Assembly (NCBI GenBank): GCA_965652025.1
Contig: CBFGTM010000012.1
Span: forward strand, 12,228 to 76,227
DNA length: 64,000 nucleotides
From: CAVVWJ01 sp965652025
GTDB taxonomy: Bacteria > Gemmatimonadota > Gemmatimonadetes > Gemmatimonadales > GWC2-71-9
Direction: 5' to 3'
Below are positions 42,753-50,377 of the stretch, piece after piece. Every line of letters starts with the position of its first letter. Positions within the stretch are counted from its first letter, which is position 1. Made by a program: the position numbers and the translations under genes. Below the pieces are notes generated by a model, which saw only the letters and a list, made by a program, of their open reading frames with translations, was not told the DNA's origin and ran no database searches.

Positions 42753-43981
42753 GTCCGGGCCGGAGCCCCGGCTCCGTAACGGGTGGCCACGTACTCCTCC
42801 AGAATTTCCAGGAACTCACTCACGATCTCGTCGCCCCGCAGCGTCACTATCAGCCGCCCGTCCACATACACCGGCGCCTTGGGCTCCTCGAATGTGCCGG
42901 GAAGTGAGATCCCGACGTTCGCATGCTTGGATTCACCGGGGCCGTTCACCACGCATCCCATGACCGCTACCTTCATCTCCTCCACGCCCGGATAGTCGGC
43001 GCGCCAGACCGGCATCTTCTCCCGTAGATACTGCTGAATGTCCTGCGCCATCTGTTGGAAGAATGTGCTGGTGGTGCGGCCGCAACCGGGGCAGGCAGTA
43101 ACCTGAGGAGTGAAGCTCCGCAAACCGAGCGACTGAAGGATCTGCTGGGCGACTCGCACCTCCTCCGCCCGATCGCCACCCGGCTCTGGGGTCAGTGATA
43201 CCCGAATCGTATCGCCGATACCTTCCTGCAGCAGAATGCTGAGCCCGGCGGTGCTGGCGATGATCCCCTTAGTACCCAGACCGGCCTCGGTAAGCCCCAC
43301 ATGCAACGGGTAGTCACAGCGCGCCGCAAGCAGACGGTACACCTCCACCAGGTCCTGGACACCGGAGACCTTGGCACTGAGCACGATCCGGTCATGGGCC
43401 ATACCGGCGGCTTCCGCCAGGGAGGCGGACTGCAGAGCACTCTCGACCATCGCCTCCAGGACCACCGCCCGGGTCTCCCGGGGGGCCGCTCGCCCGGCGT
43501 TCTCATCCATGAGAGTGGTTAGGAGCGTCTGATCAAGCGATCCCCAGTTTACGCCAATCCGGATCGGCTTCCCGTAGCTGAGGGCCACATCGATGATGGC
43601 GCGAAAGTTCTCGTCCCGGCGCTTTCCTCCGACGTTGCCTGGATTGATCCGATACTTGGCCAGCGCTCGGGCACAGTCGGGATACCGCGTGAGGAGCAGA
43701 TGACCGTTGTAGTGAAAGTCACCGATGATTGGGACCTGGATGCCCTGCCGGTCGAGTTCTTCGGCAATGGCCGGGATCGCCGCCGCCGACTCCTCGTTGT
43801 TCACCGTCACCCGCACCAATTCGCTGCCGGCCTGAGCCAGTTCGGCGATCTGGGTTGCCGTGGCGGACACGTCGGCGGTATCGGTGTTGGTCATCGACTG
43901 CACCACGATGGGGTGTCCTGATCCAACCGGAACGCCACCGATGAGGGCGGTAACCGTATTTCTTCGGGCAGCTTGGGGCAT
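42746..43981 (-). CDS. ispG: 4-hydroxy-3-methylbut-2-enyl-diphosphate synthase (flavodoxin/ferredoxin)
   Basis: IspG is the penultimate enzyme of the methylerythritol phosphate isoprenoid pathway and a [4Fe-4S] protein. The 411-residue product starts at ATG 43981 (MPQAARRNTVTALIGGVPVG). It shows IVVQSMTNTDTADV, and the cluster ligands in CPGCGRT and GCVVNGPGES. The compact form without the large insert is standard for bacteria. TATATT lies exactly 6 nt before the ATG with no ribosome site, suggesting a leaderless transcript. It heads an operon with ccdA, tlpA and the peroxiredoxin. Confidence 0.96.
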   Translation of the reverse strand: MPQAARRNTVTALIGGVPVGSGHPIVVQSMTNTDTADVSATATQIAELAQAGSELVRVTVNNEESAAAIPAIAEELDRQGIQVPIIGDFHYNGHLLLTRYPDCARALAKYRINPGNVGGKRRDENFRAIIDVALSYGKPIRIGVNWGSLDQTLLTTLMDENAGRAAPRETRAVVLEAMVESALQSASLAEAAGMAHDRIVLSAKVSGVQDLVEVYRLLAARCDYPLHVGLTEAGLGTKGIIASTAGLSILLQEGIGDTIRVSLTPEPGGDRAEEVRVAQQILQSLGLRSFTPQVTACPGCGRTTSTFFQQMAQDIQQYLREKMPVWRADYPGVEEMKVAVMGCVVNGPGESKHANVGISLPGTFEEPKAPVYVDGRLIVTLRGDEIVSEFLEILEEYVATRYGAGAPARTW

Positions 43982-43987
43982 GGGGTA

Positions 43988-43993
43988 AATATA
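43988..43993 (-). promoter_or_regulatory. -10 element of ispG, leaderless start likely
   Basis: TATATT on the minus strand ends 6 nt from the ispG ATG, placing the expected transcription start at or next to the A of the start codon. No -35 match is evident at 16-18 bp. Confidence 0.45.
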
Positions 43994-44037
43994 CTGGAAC
44001 CGGAAGCCGGGAACGGGGTTCCCTAATAGATTCTGAC

Positions 44038-45033
44038 ATGACTGCGCCTGCCGACACCCCACGGGCCGCGATCACCGCGGTAGCCACCTACGTGCCCGAG
44101 CGCATTCTCACCAACGCCGAGCTGGCCAGGAATCTCGATACATCGGACGACTGGATCGTCAGCCGCACGGGAATTCGCGAGCGGCGGATCGGGAAGCCGG
44201 GTGAGACGACTTCGACCATGGGCGCCGAAGCGGTGCGTCGGCTGATGGCCGAACGAGGCCTCGGTCCCCGCGACATTGATGCCCTGATCGTGGCTACCGT
44301 CACCCCCGACATGCTGTTTCCCGCTACCGCCTGCCTGATACAGGATCAGCTGGGCCTGGTGGGCACTTGGGGCTTCGACCTGTCGGCCGCCTGCTCCGGA
44401 TTTCTGTACGCGCTGACAGTGGGAGCCCAGCTGGTGGCGACGGGCGCTCACCGACGGGTTGTTGTGGTCGGAGCCGATCTGATGAGCTCGATCATTGATC
44501 CCATCGATCGAACGACGGCGGTGCTGTTCGGCGATGGCGCCGGTGCGGTGGTGCTCGAGCCCGCAGAGCCGGGGTATGGGATCCTAGATTTTCATCACCT
44601 GGTCGACGGGGGTGGCCGACACGACCTGCTCCTGCCCGCCGGCGGCAGTCTCCTCCCACCCAGCAACGCCACGGTGGCTGCCCGGCAACATTTCCTCAAG
44701 CAGAATGGGAAGGTCGTCTTCAAGTTTGCGGTGTCCCAGATGGTGGAGACCATCCAGGTGCTGCTGCATCGGAACGGTCTGACCCCGGAAGACCTGGCAA
44801 TGGTCATTCCTCATCAAGCCAATCAGCGGATTCTGGATGCGGTTGCCGAGCGGCTATGCCTGCCCCACGAGCGGGTGGCCTCGGTCCTGGCCTTGTACGG
44901 CAATACCACCGGAGCCACGCTTCCGCTGGCCCTCAACGCCGTGGCCGGTACCCTCAAACCAGGGAACCTGGTCGTATTTGCCGCCGTGGGCGCAGGGTTT
45001 ACTGCGGGAGCAACGCTGGTGCGCTGGGGGTGA
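44038..45033 (+). CDS. fabH: Beta-ketoacyl-ACP synthase III
   Basis: FabH condenses acetyl-CoA (or branched acyl-CoA) with malonyl-ACP to start fatty acid synthesis. The 331-residue protein has the complete Cys-His-Asn triad: Cys119 in DLSAACSGF, His259 in VIPHQANQ and Asn289 in LYGNTTGA. TSDDWIVSRTGIRERR is the typical substrate-channel start. There are no other fab genes nearby. It is divergent from ispG with 56 bp between the start codons. TAGATT ends 5 nt before ATG 44038 and no Shine-Dalgarno is seen. Confidence 0.95.
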   Translation: MTAPADTPRAAITAVATYVPERILTNAELARNLDTSDDWIVSRTGIRERRIGKPGETTSTMGAEAVRRLMAERGLGPRDIDALIVATVTPDMLFPATACLIQDQLGLVGTWGFDLSAACSGFLYALTVGAQLVATGAHRRVVVVGADLMSSIIDPIDRTTAVLFGDGAGAVVLEPAEPGYGILDFHHLVDGGGRHDLLLPAGGSLLPPSNATVAARQHFLKQNGKVVFKFAVSQMVETIQVLLHRNGLTPEDLAMVIPHQANQRILDAVAERLCLPHERVASVLALYGNTTGATLPLALNAVAGTLKPGNLVVFAAVGAGFTAGATLVRWG

Positions 45034-45037
45034 ATAA

Positions 45038-45064
45038 GGTCGGAGAGTTCGGAGAGGTCGGAGT
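45038..45064. repeat. Three tandem 9-bp units between convergent genes
   Basis: GGTCGGAGA, GTTCGGAGA and GGTCGGAGT follow each other without gaps and fill almost the whole 32-bp space between the ends of fabH and the aldo/keto reductase gene. No inverted partner is seen. Confidence 0.6.
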
Positions 45065-45065
45065 C

Positions 45066-45944
45066 TCAAGCTCTAGAAAACTCTGCGTTCGTAATGGCTG
45101 ATAGATCTGCCTCGGAGAGCTCCAGGCTCCCTGCCCCTACACTGTCCAGTGCGTGCTCTACTCTGCGCGCACTGGGAATCACCAAGACGTTGGGAGCGCG
45201 AGCCAGCACCCAGGCGAGCACCAGGGCATGAGCTGTCACGCCCAGGCGGCTGGCCATTGGTTTGAGCACAGGGTGGGTAGGGAGTTTTCGGTTGAGTCTC
45301 CCACCTCCGACCGGGCTATACGCCAGGAACCCGATTCCTTGTCGGGCGCAATACTCCACCACGCCTTCGGTCAGGGCTTCCCGGAAGAACGGGTTTAATC
45401 GGTTCTGTACGGTGGCGATCTGAGCAACCGATTCAGCCTGCCGAATCTCGGCGACCGATACGTTCGACAGCCCTATCCTCCGAACCTTCCCCTCTCGCTG
45501 GAGGTCGGCCAGGGCCCGCACACTCTCGGCCAGGGGAACCCGCGGGTCCGGGGTATGGAGCTGATAGAGGTCTATCTGCTCCACCCCCAGCGCCTGGAGC
45601 GATAGGTGGCAGGCAGCGCGCAGATGCTCCGGCCGCCCATCCACTTCCCAGCGGCCTCCGGGCCGGCGCATGCCCCCCTTGGTGGCGACCGAAAGCCCCT
45701 GCCTGTCGGCCTGGCTGGTGCGCAGCGCCCGGCTGATGAGCCGCTCATTATGTCCGATCTCGTTGTCGTCCAGACAGTACACGTCTGCGGTATCGATCAG
45801 GGTGACGCCGGCGTCGAGCGCGGCATGGATGACCCGAAGCGCCTGCTCCTCTGGTGGACGGTTCTGGATCGACAGATGCATGCCGCCGTAGCCGACGGCA
45901 GAGACCTGGGGCGCGTTCCGGCCGAGTGACCGGTGAGGAATCAC
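45066..45944 (-). CDS. Aldo/keto reductase
   Basis: This NADPH-dependent oxidoreductase has 292 residues and a TIM-barrel. It shows the catalytic tetrad context: VTLIDTADVYCLDDNEIGHNE (Asp and Tyr), a Lys in SVATKGGM and the downstream His region in YQLHTPD. A C-terminal cofactor-binding segment (VLVIPSARRVEHALDS) follows. GTG 45944 overlaps the stop of the alpha/beta hydrolase (GTGA). The substrate is not predictable. Confidence 0.9.
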   Translation of the reverse strand: MIPHRSLGRNAPQVSAVGYGGMHLSIQNRPPEEQALRVIHAALDAGVTLIDTADVYCLDDNEIGHNERLISRALRTSQADRQGLSVATKGGMRRPGGRWEVDGRPEHLRAACHLSLQALGVEQIDLYQLHTPDPRVPLAESVRALADLQREGKVRRIGLSNVSVAEIRQAESVAQIATVQNRLNPFFREALTEGVVEYCARQGIGFLAYSPVGGGRLNRKLPTHPVLKPMASRLGVTAHALVLAWVLARAPNVLVIPSARRVEHALDSVGAGSLELSEADLSAITNAEFSRA

Positions 45945-46684
45945 TGAACGCCCAGCGATTTCCGAAGGAAGCGGAGGAGCTCGTCCCGTACATCGAAGTA
46001 AATGGCCATGGCGTGGGCCGAGCCGGCAACCAGCTGTGACTTCACGTGGCTGAGGCCCCGGCTCCAGTTGGTGACGTTGGCCCCGCCATCGAAAGGGTCC
46101 TCCCGGGACGACGCCAGGAAGCAGGGCACCTTCAGCCGCTCGAGGGTGTTCCGGATCCGCTCGGCGGCATCGGACGCAATGGCAGGCGCGCCGGCGGCGC
46201 CCAGGGTCGCGACCGCGCGCACCGAGGGAACGGCGCCAGCAGCGAGCAGAACTCCACTTCCACCGATGCTGGAACCGACGAGAGCGAGCCGGCTGACTTC
46301 GATAAAGTTCTGATTGGCGGCCCAGGAAGCGGCCCGTACGATGTCATTCTCGATGTGAACAAACCTTACCTTGGTGGCGCTGCTCATGAATGCTTTGCCG
46401 AAGTCCTGCTGAGTGAAGCCCTCGGGGGTGTCTATGACGGTAGGGCCGGTGGAGGAGATGATGGACGCTCCATGCCCCCGCTGGTCGAAGGCCAGGGTCG
46501 CGATGCCGCTCGCTATCAGGTCGGCGACGAGCGGCGCGTAACTGTCCCGGGTCGCGGGATACTGGTGGGCCAGCACAGCGAGTGGAAACCCTGCGCCGGC
46601 ATACTCCTCGGGGTAGGTGAGCGTCCCTTTCAGGATCAGTCCGTCTCGCGCCGGGACGGACATTTCGAGTGGAGCGAGGATCAC
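45941..46684 (-). CDS. Alpha/beta hydrolase (DLH/acylamino-peptidase type)
   Basis: This is a 247-residue alpha/beta hydrolase fold. GTG 46684 overlaps the upstream stop (GTGA); the longer frame above it lies inside the small neighbour. Visible motifs are the oxyanion region LAVLAHQYPATRDSY, the nucleophile elbow LVGSSIGGSG (G-x-S-x-G), the acid in SSREDPFDGG and a terminal His in SAHAMAIYF. No signal peptide is seen, so it is probably cytoplasmic. The substrate is unknown; esterase or peptidase activity is equally possible. Confidence 0.87.
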   Translation of the reverse strand: MILAPLEMSVPARDGLILKGTLTYPEEYAGAGFPLAVLAHQYPATRDSYAPLVADLIASGIATLAFDQRGHGASIISSTGPTVIDTPEGFTQQDFGKAFMSSATKVRFVHIENDIVRAASWAANQNFIEVSRLALVGSSIGGSGVLLAAGAVPSVRAVATLGAAGAPAIASDAAERIRNTLERLKVPCFLASSREDPFDGGANVTNWSRGLSHVKSQLVAGSAHAMAIYFDVRDELLRFLRKSLGVQ

Positions 46685-46950
46685 CCCAGACCCAGCTGCC
46701 GGATCAGCCGCTGCCAATCGGCGACAGAGATGACACCCTGATCCTTCAGGGGGCTGAGCGTGCCCAGGATCTCGGCACGGCTCCCATCAATGCGTCGCTC
46801 GCGCAGCTCGGTGATCATGCGGGAAAACCGGTGCTCGTATTCGTCGGGAGCCAGCTTGCCCTCGTTGCGCTGGCTACTGAGCTTCTTGAGCTCTTCGGCC
46901 ACCCGCGCCGGCGTTATCGGCTTGAGTGCGCCCCCCTGATCAGCCGCCAT
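46681..46950 (-). CDS. Small helical protein, unknown
   Basis: This 89-residue protein is mostly helical and charged: ARVAEELKKLSSQRNEGKLAPDEYEHRFSRMI, and a C-terminal part ISVADWQRLIRQLGLG. The short -GKLxxxEYExRxxxM- stretch resembles SHOCT-type helical modules, but I cannot assign it. It is coupled to the hydrolase downstream through a GTGA overlap, which supports it being a real gene. The nrdJ terminator lies just upstream. Confidence 0.66.
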   Translation of the reverse strand: MAADQGGALKPITPARVAEELKKLSSQRNEGKLAPDEYEHRFSRMITELRERRIDGSRAEILGTLSPLKDQGVISVADWQRLIRQLGLG

Positions 46951-47029
46951 GTCAGCCTCTCTTCCAGACCGTGGTTGAAGGTTTCAGTCTCATCATTATG
47001 GGGTTGGGCTAGAGTAGCTGCAAGCACAA

Positions 47030-47054
47030 CGCCCGCCGGCTGGGCCGACGGGCG
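47030..47054 (-). terminator. Intrinsic terminator downstream of nrdJ
   Basis: On the minus strand an 11-bp GC-rich stem (CGCCCG, a T-G wobble, CGGC with its complement) and a 3-nt loop lie about 40 bp after the nrdJ stop. It is followed by TTGTGCTTG, a weak T-rich tail. Confidence 0.6.
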
Positions 47055-47093
47055 CTGTCGTGTCACGGCTCGACTAGCTGTGGATGACCACGA

Positions 47094-49628
47094 TCACCCA
47101 CACTCGCTGAAGCCGCACACGTGGCACTTCATGCAACCTTCGGCGAATTCCAGTTGCGACCCACAATCGGGACAGGCGCCGGAGAGGGTTTCCTGCATGC
47201 CGGTGAACATCATCTGCTCGCCCCGGCCGCCGGTGGTACCCTGGCTCACGACGGGAGCCAGCTCCTCCGGCTGTCCCCCAACCCGCTGCTGCCCGGCATG
47301 GGGGCCGACACCGGGCAACAGCTCCTGCTGAATCCCTTGCTTCTCCTGCATCCAACGCTCGATCGCGATGCCCACGGCATCTGGCACCGACAGGATCTTG
47401 TTGGGCCCCAGCCCAATCACCCGATCGGAGCTGATCCCGCGTAGCTGACGATAGATCTCCTTGATCGGAATTCCGGATCGCAGCGCCAGACTGATCAGCC
47501 GCCCCAGCGCCTCGACATCGGCCATCAGCGCGCCGCCGGCCTTGCCGAGGGTCATGAAGACCTCGAAGGGCTGGCTCTTGTCGTCTTCCGTGATCGTCAC
47601 GTACAGCGTACCGAGCGGCGTTTCCACCCGTCGCGTGGTGCCCCGCAATACCTCGGGCCGCGAGCGTTTCTGCCGCCGCTGCAGGTTTTCCGATTCCAGC
47701 TCGTGAACGATCCGCTGCAACCGCTCAGTTTCGGCGCGGAGCTCGGCGATTTCGCCATGTAAATCGGCTGACGAAACGGAAGGGTCCTTGCCAGAGCTAG
47801 AGCTCGTTCCGGTTCCGTGCTGTTCCTGCACCTTCTTGGCGGTCGAGCCCGCCGACAGGACCTGCATCTCCCTGCTACCGTCGCGATAGACGGTGACGCC
47901 CTTGCAGTTGAGCCGGTAGGCCAGCCGGTAGATCTCCTCGACGTATTCCTCGGTAGCGTCCTGGGCGAAGTTGCAGGTCTTGGAGATGGCGCTGTCGTTG
48001 AACTCCTGGAATGCTGCCTGCATCCGAATGTGCCACTCCGGCTTGATGGCATTGGCGGTGACGAACACCCGCTGCCACTTGGCCGGGACCTCGGGGAGGT
48101 CGATATGGCCTGATTCCGCAATACGGCGCATCAGGTCGTCGGAGTACCAGCCCTCCGCCCGGGCGATGGCAACAAAGTCCTCGTTGATGTCCGGCATGAG
48201 GACACCCGCCTGGTTCCGCATGAACGCCACTGCAAAGAGCGGCTCGATACCGGAGCTGCATCCAGCGATGATCGAGATCGTCCCGGTGGGAGCCACCGTG
48301 GTCACGTTGCAGTTCCGCAGCCGGCGCATCGGACGGATCCGTTCACCCTGCTCGTTCCGCGCGCAGGTTGCATCCGGACCCCAGATACTGCGCTCCCACT
48401 CGGGGAAGGTGCCCCGCTCCCCGGCCAGCCGCTCCGATTCGCGCTTGGCCTCCTCGTCGATGAACTGCTGGATCCGGCGGCCCAGGTCAACGCCTTCCTT
48501 GGAATCGTACGGGATACCAAGCTTCACGAAGACGTCGGCCAGACCCATGACTCCCAGCCCGATTCGCCGGATTCGCTGAGCCAGGTCGGTGATCTCCGGG
48601 AGCGGATACTGGTTGGCATCGATCACGTTCTCCAGAAAATGAGTGGAGAGGTGCACCACCCGGCGCAAACCTTCCCAGTCAATTTCCTTCCCCCCGTTCC
48701 CGTCTTTTACAAACACTCCCAGGTTGATCGAGCCCAGATTGCAGACGTCATAGGGAAGCAGGGGCTGCTCGCCACACGGATTGGTGGCTTCATACTCTCC
48801 CAGGTGAGGGACGGGGTTGTAGTAGTTGGCCTTGTCAACGAAGAAGACACCCGGCTCCCCCGTCTTCCAGGCGCCGTGAATGATGAGCTCCCAGACCTCG
48901 CGGGCGCGCAGCTGGCCGGTGACCTGGCCGCTCTTGGGGTGGATCAGGTCATACAGACCGTCGGCCTCGACCGCTGCCATGAAGGCGTCCGTGACAGCAA
49001 CCGAGATATTGAAGTTGGTGATCTTGGTCGTGTCGTCCTTGCAAGTGATGAACTCGAGGATGTCGGGATGATCTACCCGGAGGATGCCCATGTTGGCGCC
49101 CCGCCGGGTTCCTCCCTGCTTCACAACGTCGGTGGAGGCATCGAACAGGGTCATGAAAGAGACCGGCCCCGACGCCACGCCCATGGTCGAGCGCACAATG
49201 TCATTCTTGGGACGCAACCGGGAGAAGCTGAATCCGGTCCCCCCACCTGACTGGTGCACCAGGGCCATGGCCCGGAGCGTGTCGTAGATGCCGCTCTTGC
49301 CGTTAGACAGCGCGTCATCGACCGGGAGCACGAAACAGGCTGAGAGCTGGCCCAGCGGGCGGCCGGCGTTCATGAGCGTGGGTGAGTTCGGCACGAATTG
49401 GCGATTAGCCATGAGGCCAAAGAACTCATCGGCAACCCGCTCGACCGTGCCCGACGACGCGCCATAGCGGTCGTCGGCCTGGGCAACGGTACGGGCCACC
49501 CGCCAGAACAGGTCGCTCGGGCTCTCCACGGGCGCCCCGGTCTCGTCCTTCAACAGATATCGCTTTTCGAGAACCGTAATGGCGTTGGACGACAGCCGAA
49601 GCGCGTCCCGTGGGGTGGACGATTGCAT
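47094..49628 (-). CDS. nrdJ: Adenosylcobalamin-dependent (class II) ribonucleoside-diphosphate reductase
   Basis: This makes deoxyribonucleotides with a B12-derived radical and needs no oxygen. The 844-residue product shows FVPNSPTLMNAG, the redox Cys in LSACFVLPV, GGGTGFSFSRLRP, and the active-site loop NPCGEQPLLPYDVCNLGS. A cysteine-rich zinc-type tail (CPDCGSQ, CMKCHVCGFSECG) is common in this NrdJ subgroup. A coiled region of about 40 residues (about 625-665) separates the barrel from the C-terminal domain. GGGGAG lies 3 nt before the ATG. The leader can form a large structure that may hide this site. No NrdR box pair is visible. No class I or III reductase is in the window. Confidence 0.96.
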   Translation of the reverse strand: MQSSTPRDALRLSSNAITVLEKRYLLKDETGAPVESPSDLFWRVARTVAQADDRYGASSGTVERVADEFFGLMANRQFVPNSPTLMNAGRPLGQLSACFVLPVDDALSNGKSGIYDTLRAMALVHQSGGGTGFSFSRLRPKNDIVRSTMGVASGPVSFMTLFDASTDVVKQGGTRRGANMGILRVDHPDILEFITCKDDTTKITNFNISVAVTDAFMAAVEADGLYDLIHPKSGQVTGQLRAREVWELIIHGAWKTGEPGVFFVDKANYYNPVPHLGEYEATNPCGEQPLLPYDVCNLGSINLGVFVKDGNGGKEIDWEGLRRVVHLSTHFLENVIDANQYPLPEITDLAQRIRRIGLGVMGLADVFVKLGIPYDSKEGVDLGRRIQQFIDEEAKRESERLAGERGTFPEWERSIWGPDATCARNEQGERIRPMRRLRNCNVTTVAPTGTISIIAGCSSGIEPLFAVAFMRNQAGVLMPDINEDFVAIARAEGWYSDDLMRRIAESGHIDLPEVPAKWQRVFVTANAIKPEWHIRMQAAFQEFNDSAISKTCNFAQDATEEYVEEIYRLAYRLNCKGVTVYRDGSREMQVLSAGSTAKKVQEQHGTGTSSSSGKDPSVSSADLHGEIAELRAETERLQRIVHELESENLQRRQKRSRPEVLRGTTRRVETPLGTLYVTITEDDKSQPFEVFMTLGKAGGALMADVEALGRLISLALRSGIPIKEIYRQLRGISSDRVIGLGPNKILSVPDAVGIAIERWMQEKQGIQQELLPGVGPHAGQQRVGGQPEELAPVVSQGTTGGRGEQMMFTGMQETLSGACPDCGSQLEFAEGCMKCHVCGFSECG

Positions 49629-49633
49629 GGACT

Positions 49634-49735
49634 CCCCGCTTAGTAGGGTGTTGTCTCAGAGGGCCAGCGACCCTGCTTCTGGATCCTGCCGCCGAAGCGG
49701 AAGGCCAAGCTAGGCGGCATCAGCGGGTGAGACAA
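49634..49735 (-). promoter_or_regulatory. Structured nrdJ leader: candidate translational riboswitch
   Basis: In the nrdJ mRNA an 8-bp helix TTGTCTCA/TGAGACAA (49735-49728 with 49658-49651) closes a junction. The arms are TGCCGCC/GGCGGCA (49719-49713 with 49693-49687) and AGGG/CCCT (49674-49671 with 49663-49660). The six bases just inside the closing helix, CCCGCT (49727-49722), are perfectly complementary to AGCGGG (49640-49635). That target overlaps the GGGGAG ribosome site, so the pairing would be a pseudoknot masking translation initiation. I cannot assign a known class. The short overall size and lack of the expected core argue against a cobalamin riboswitch. Confidence 0.55.
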
Positions 49736-49748
49736 TACCATCAAAAAT

Positions 49749-49764
49749 GCACGTAAATACGTGC
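49749..49764 (-). promoter_or_regulatory. 7-2-7 inverted repeat upstream of the nrdJ leader structure
   Basis: GCACGTA-AA-TACGTGC is an inverted repeat about 120 bp before the nrdJ start. In mRNA it could form a 5-bp stem with a 6-nt loop, followed by ATTTTTG, which resembles a weak attenuator. As DNA it could be a dimer operator. A TATATT hexamer at 49791-49786 lies upstream as a possible -10. Confidence 0.4.
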
Positions 49765-49824
49765 AATCCTGCTTCTCACATCACAAATATAAGAGGGATG
49801 TAGAGACTGTGGAGAAAGTGGATT

Positions 49825-50334
49825 TCAGGACTGTCTTTCAACCAGCGGATACTTGCCGGAACGGTGAGCTCTCGCCTCCTTCACGTAATGCTTCCAGGTG
49901 GCTGCCACTCGCTCGGCCAGCTCTGAGTCGACCTGGCGAACGATGCGGCCGGGCACGCCCATCACCAGGGATCGCGGCGGCACTTCCATGCCCTCGGGAA
50001 CGACCGCACCGGCCGCGACCACACTGCCGGCGCCGATTACTACCCGGTTGAGCAGGACGCTGCCCATGGCAATAAGAGCATCGTCTCCGACGGTGCAACC
50101 GTGGAGGATCACGCGATGCCCTACCGCGACCCTGGATCCGACGGTGCAGGGTACCCCCGCGTCCACATGCACGATGCTGCCGTCCTGGATGTTGGTCTGC
50201 GACCCGATCACAATTGGCGCCATGTCCCCGCGAACGACCGCCTGGTACCAGACGCTGGCCTCTTCGCCGAGGGTCACGTCGCCCATCACCGCCGCGGTTA
50301 CGGCAATGAAGGCAGTGGGATGAATGTTGGTCAC
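49825..50334 (-). CDS. Gamma-class carbonic anhydrase-like hexapeptide-repeat protein
   Basis: This 169-residue left-handed beta-helix protein is of the YrdA/PaaY gamma-carbonic-anhydrase family. I use GTG 50334 (NIHPTAFIA follows); the frame extends upstream only through the kinase gene. Zinc ligands are visible in NIQDGSIVHV and VGHRVILHGC (the GHxxxxHxC motif). Hexapeptide repeats such as IGAGSVVAAGAVVPEG run up to a C-terminal helix. Family members may be metal-dependent hydratases or inactive structural proteins. It follows the kinase gene by 43 bp on the same strand. Confidence 0.87.
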   Translation of the reverse strand: MTNIHPTAFIAVTAAVMGDVTLGEEASVWYQAVVRGDMAPIVIGSQTNIQDGSIVHVDAGVPCTVGSRVAVGHRVILHGCTVGDDALIAMGSVLLNRVVIGAGSVVAAGAVVPEGMEVPPRSLVMGVPGRIVRQVDSELAERVAATWKHYVKEARAHRSGKYPLVERQS

Positions 50335-50377
50335 GAAAGGCGGGGCGAGCTGGGAAGGGCCTGCCGGTGCACGGGCG

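Noticed and set aside
49629..49800. Cobalamin riboswitch or NrdR box before nrdJ
   Set aside because: I find neither the conserved B12 core nor a pair of NrdR boxes. The structured part is only about 100 nt, half the usual B12 switch size.
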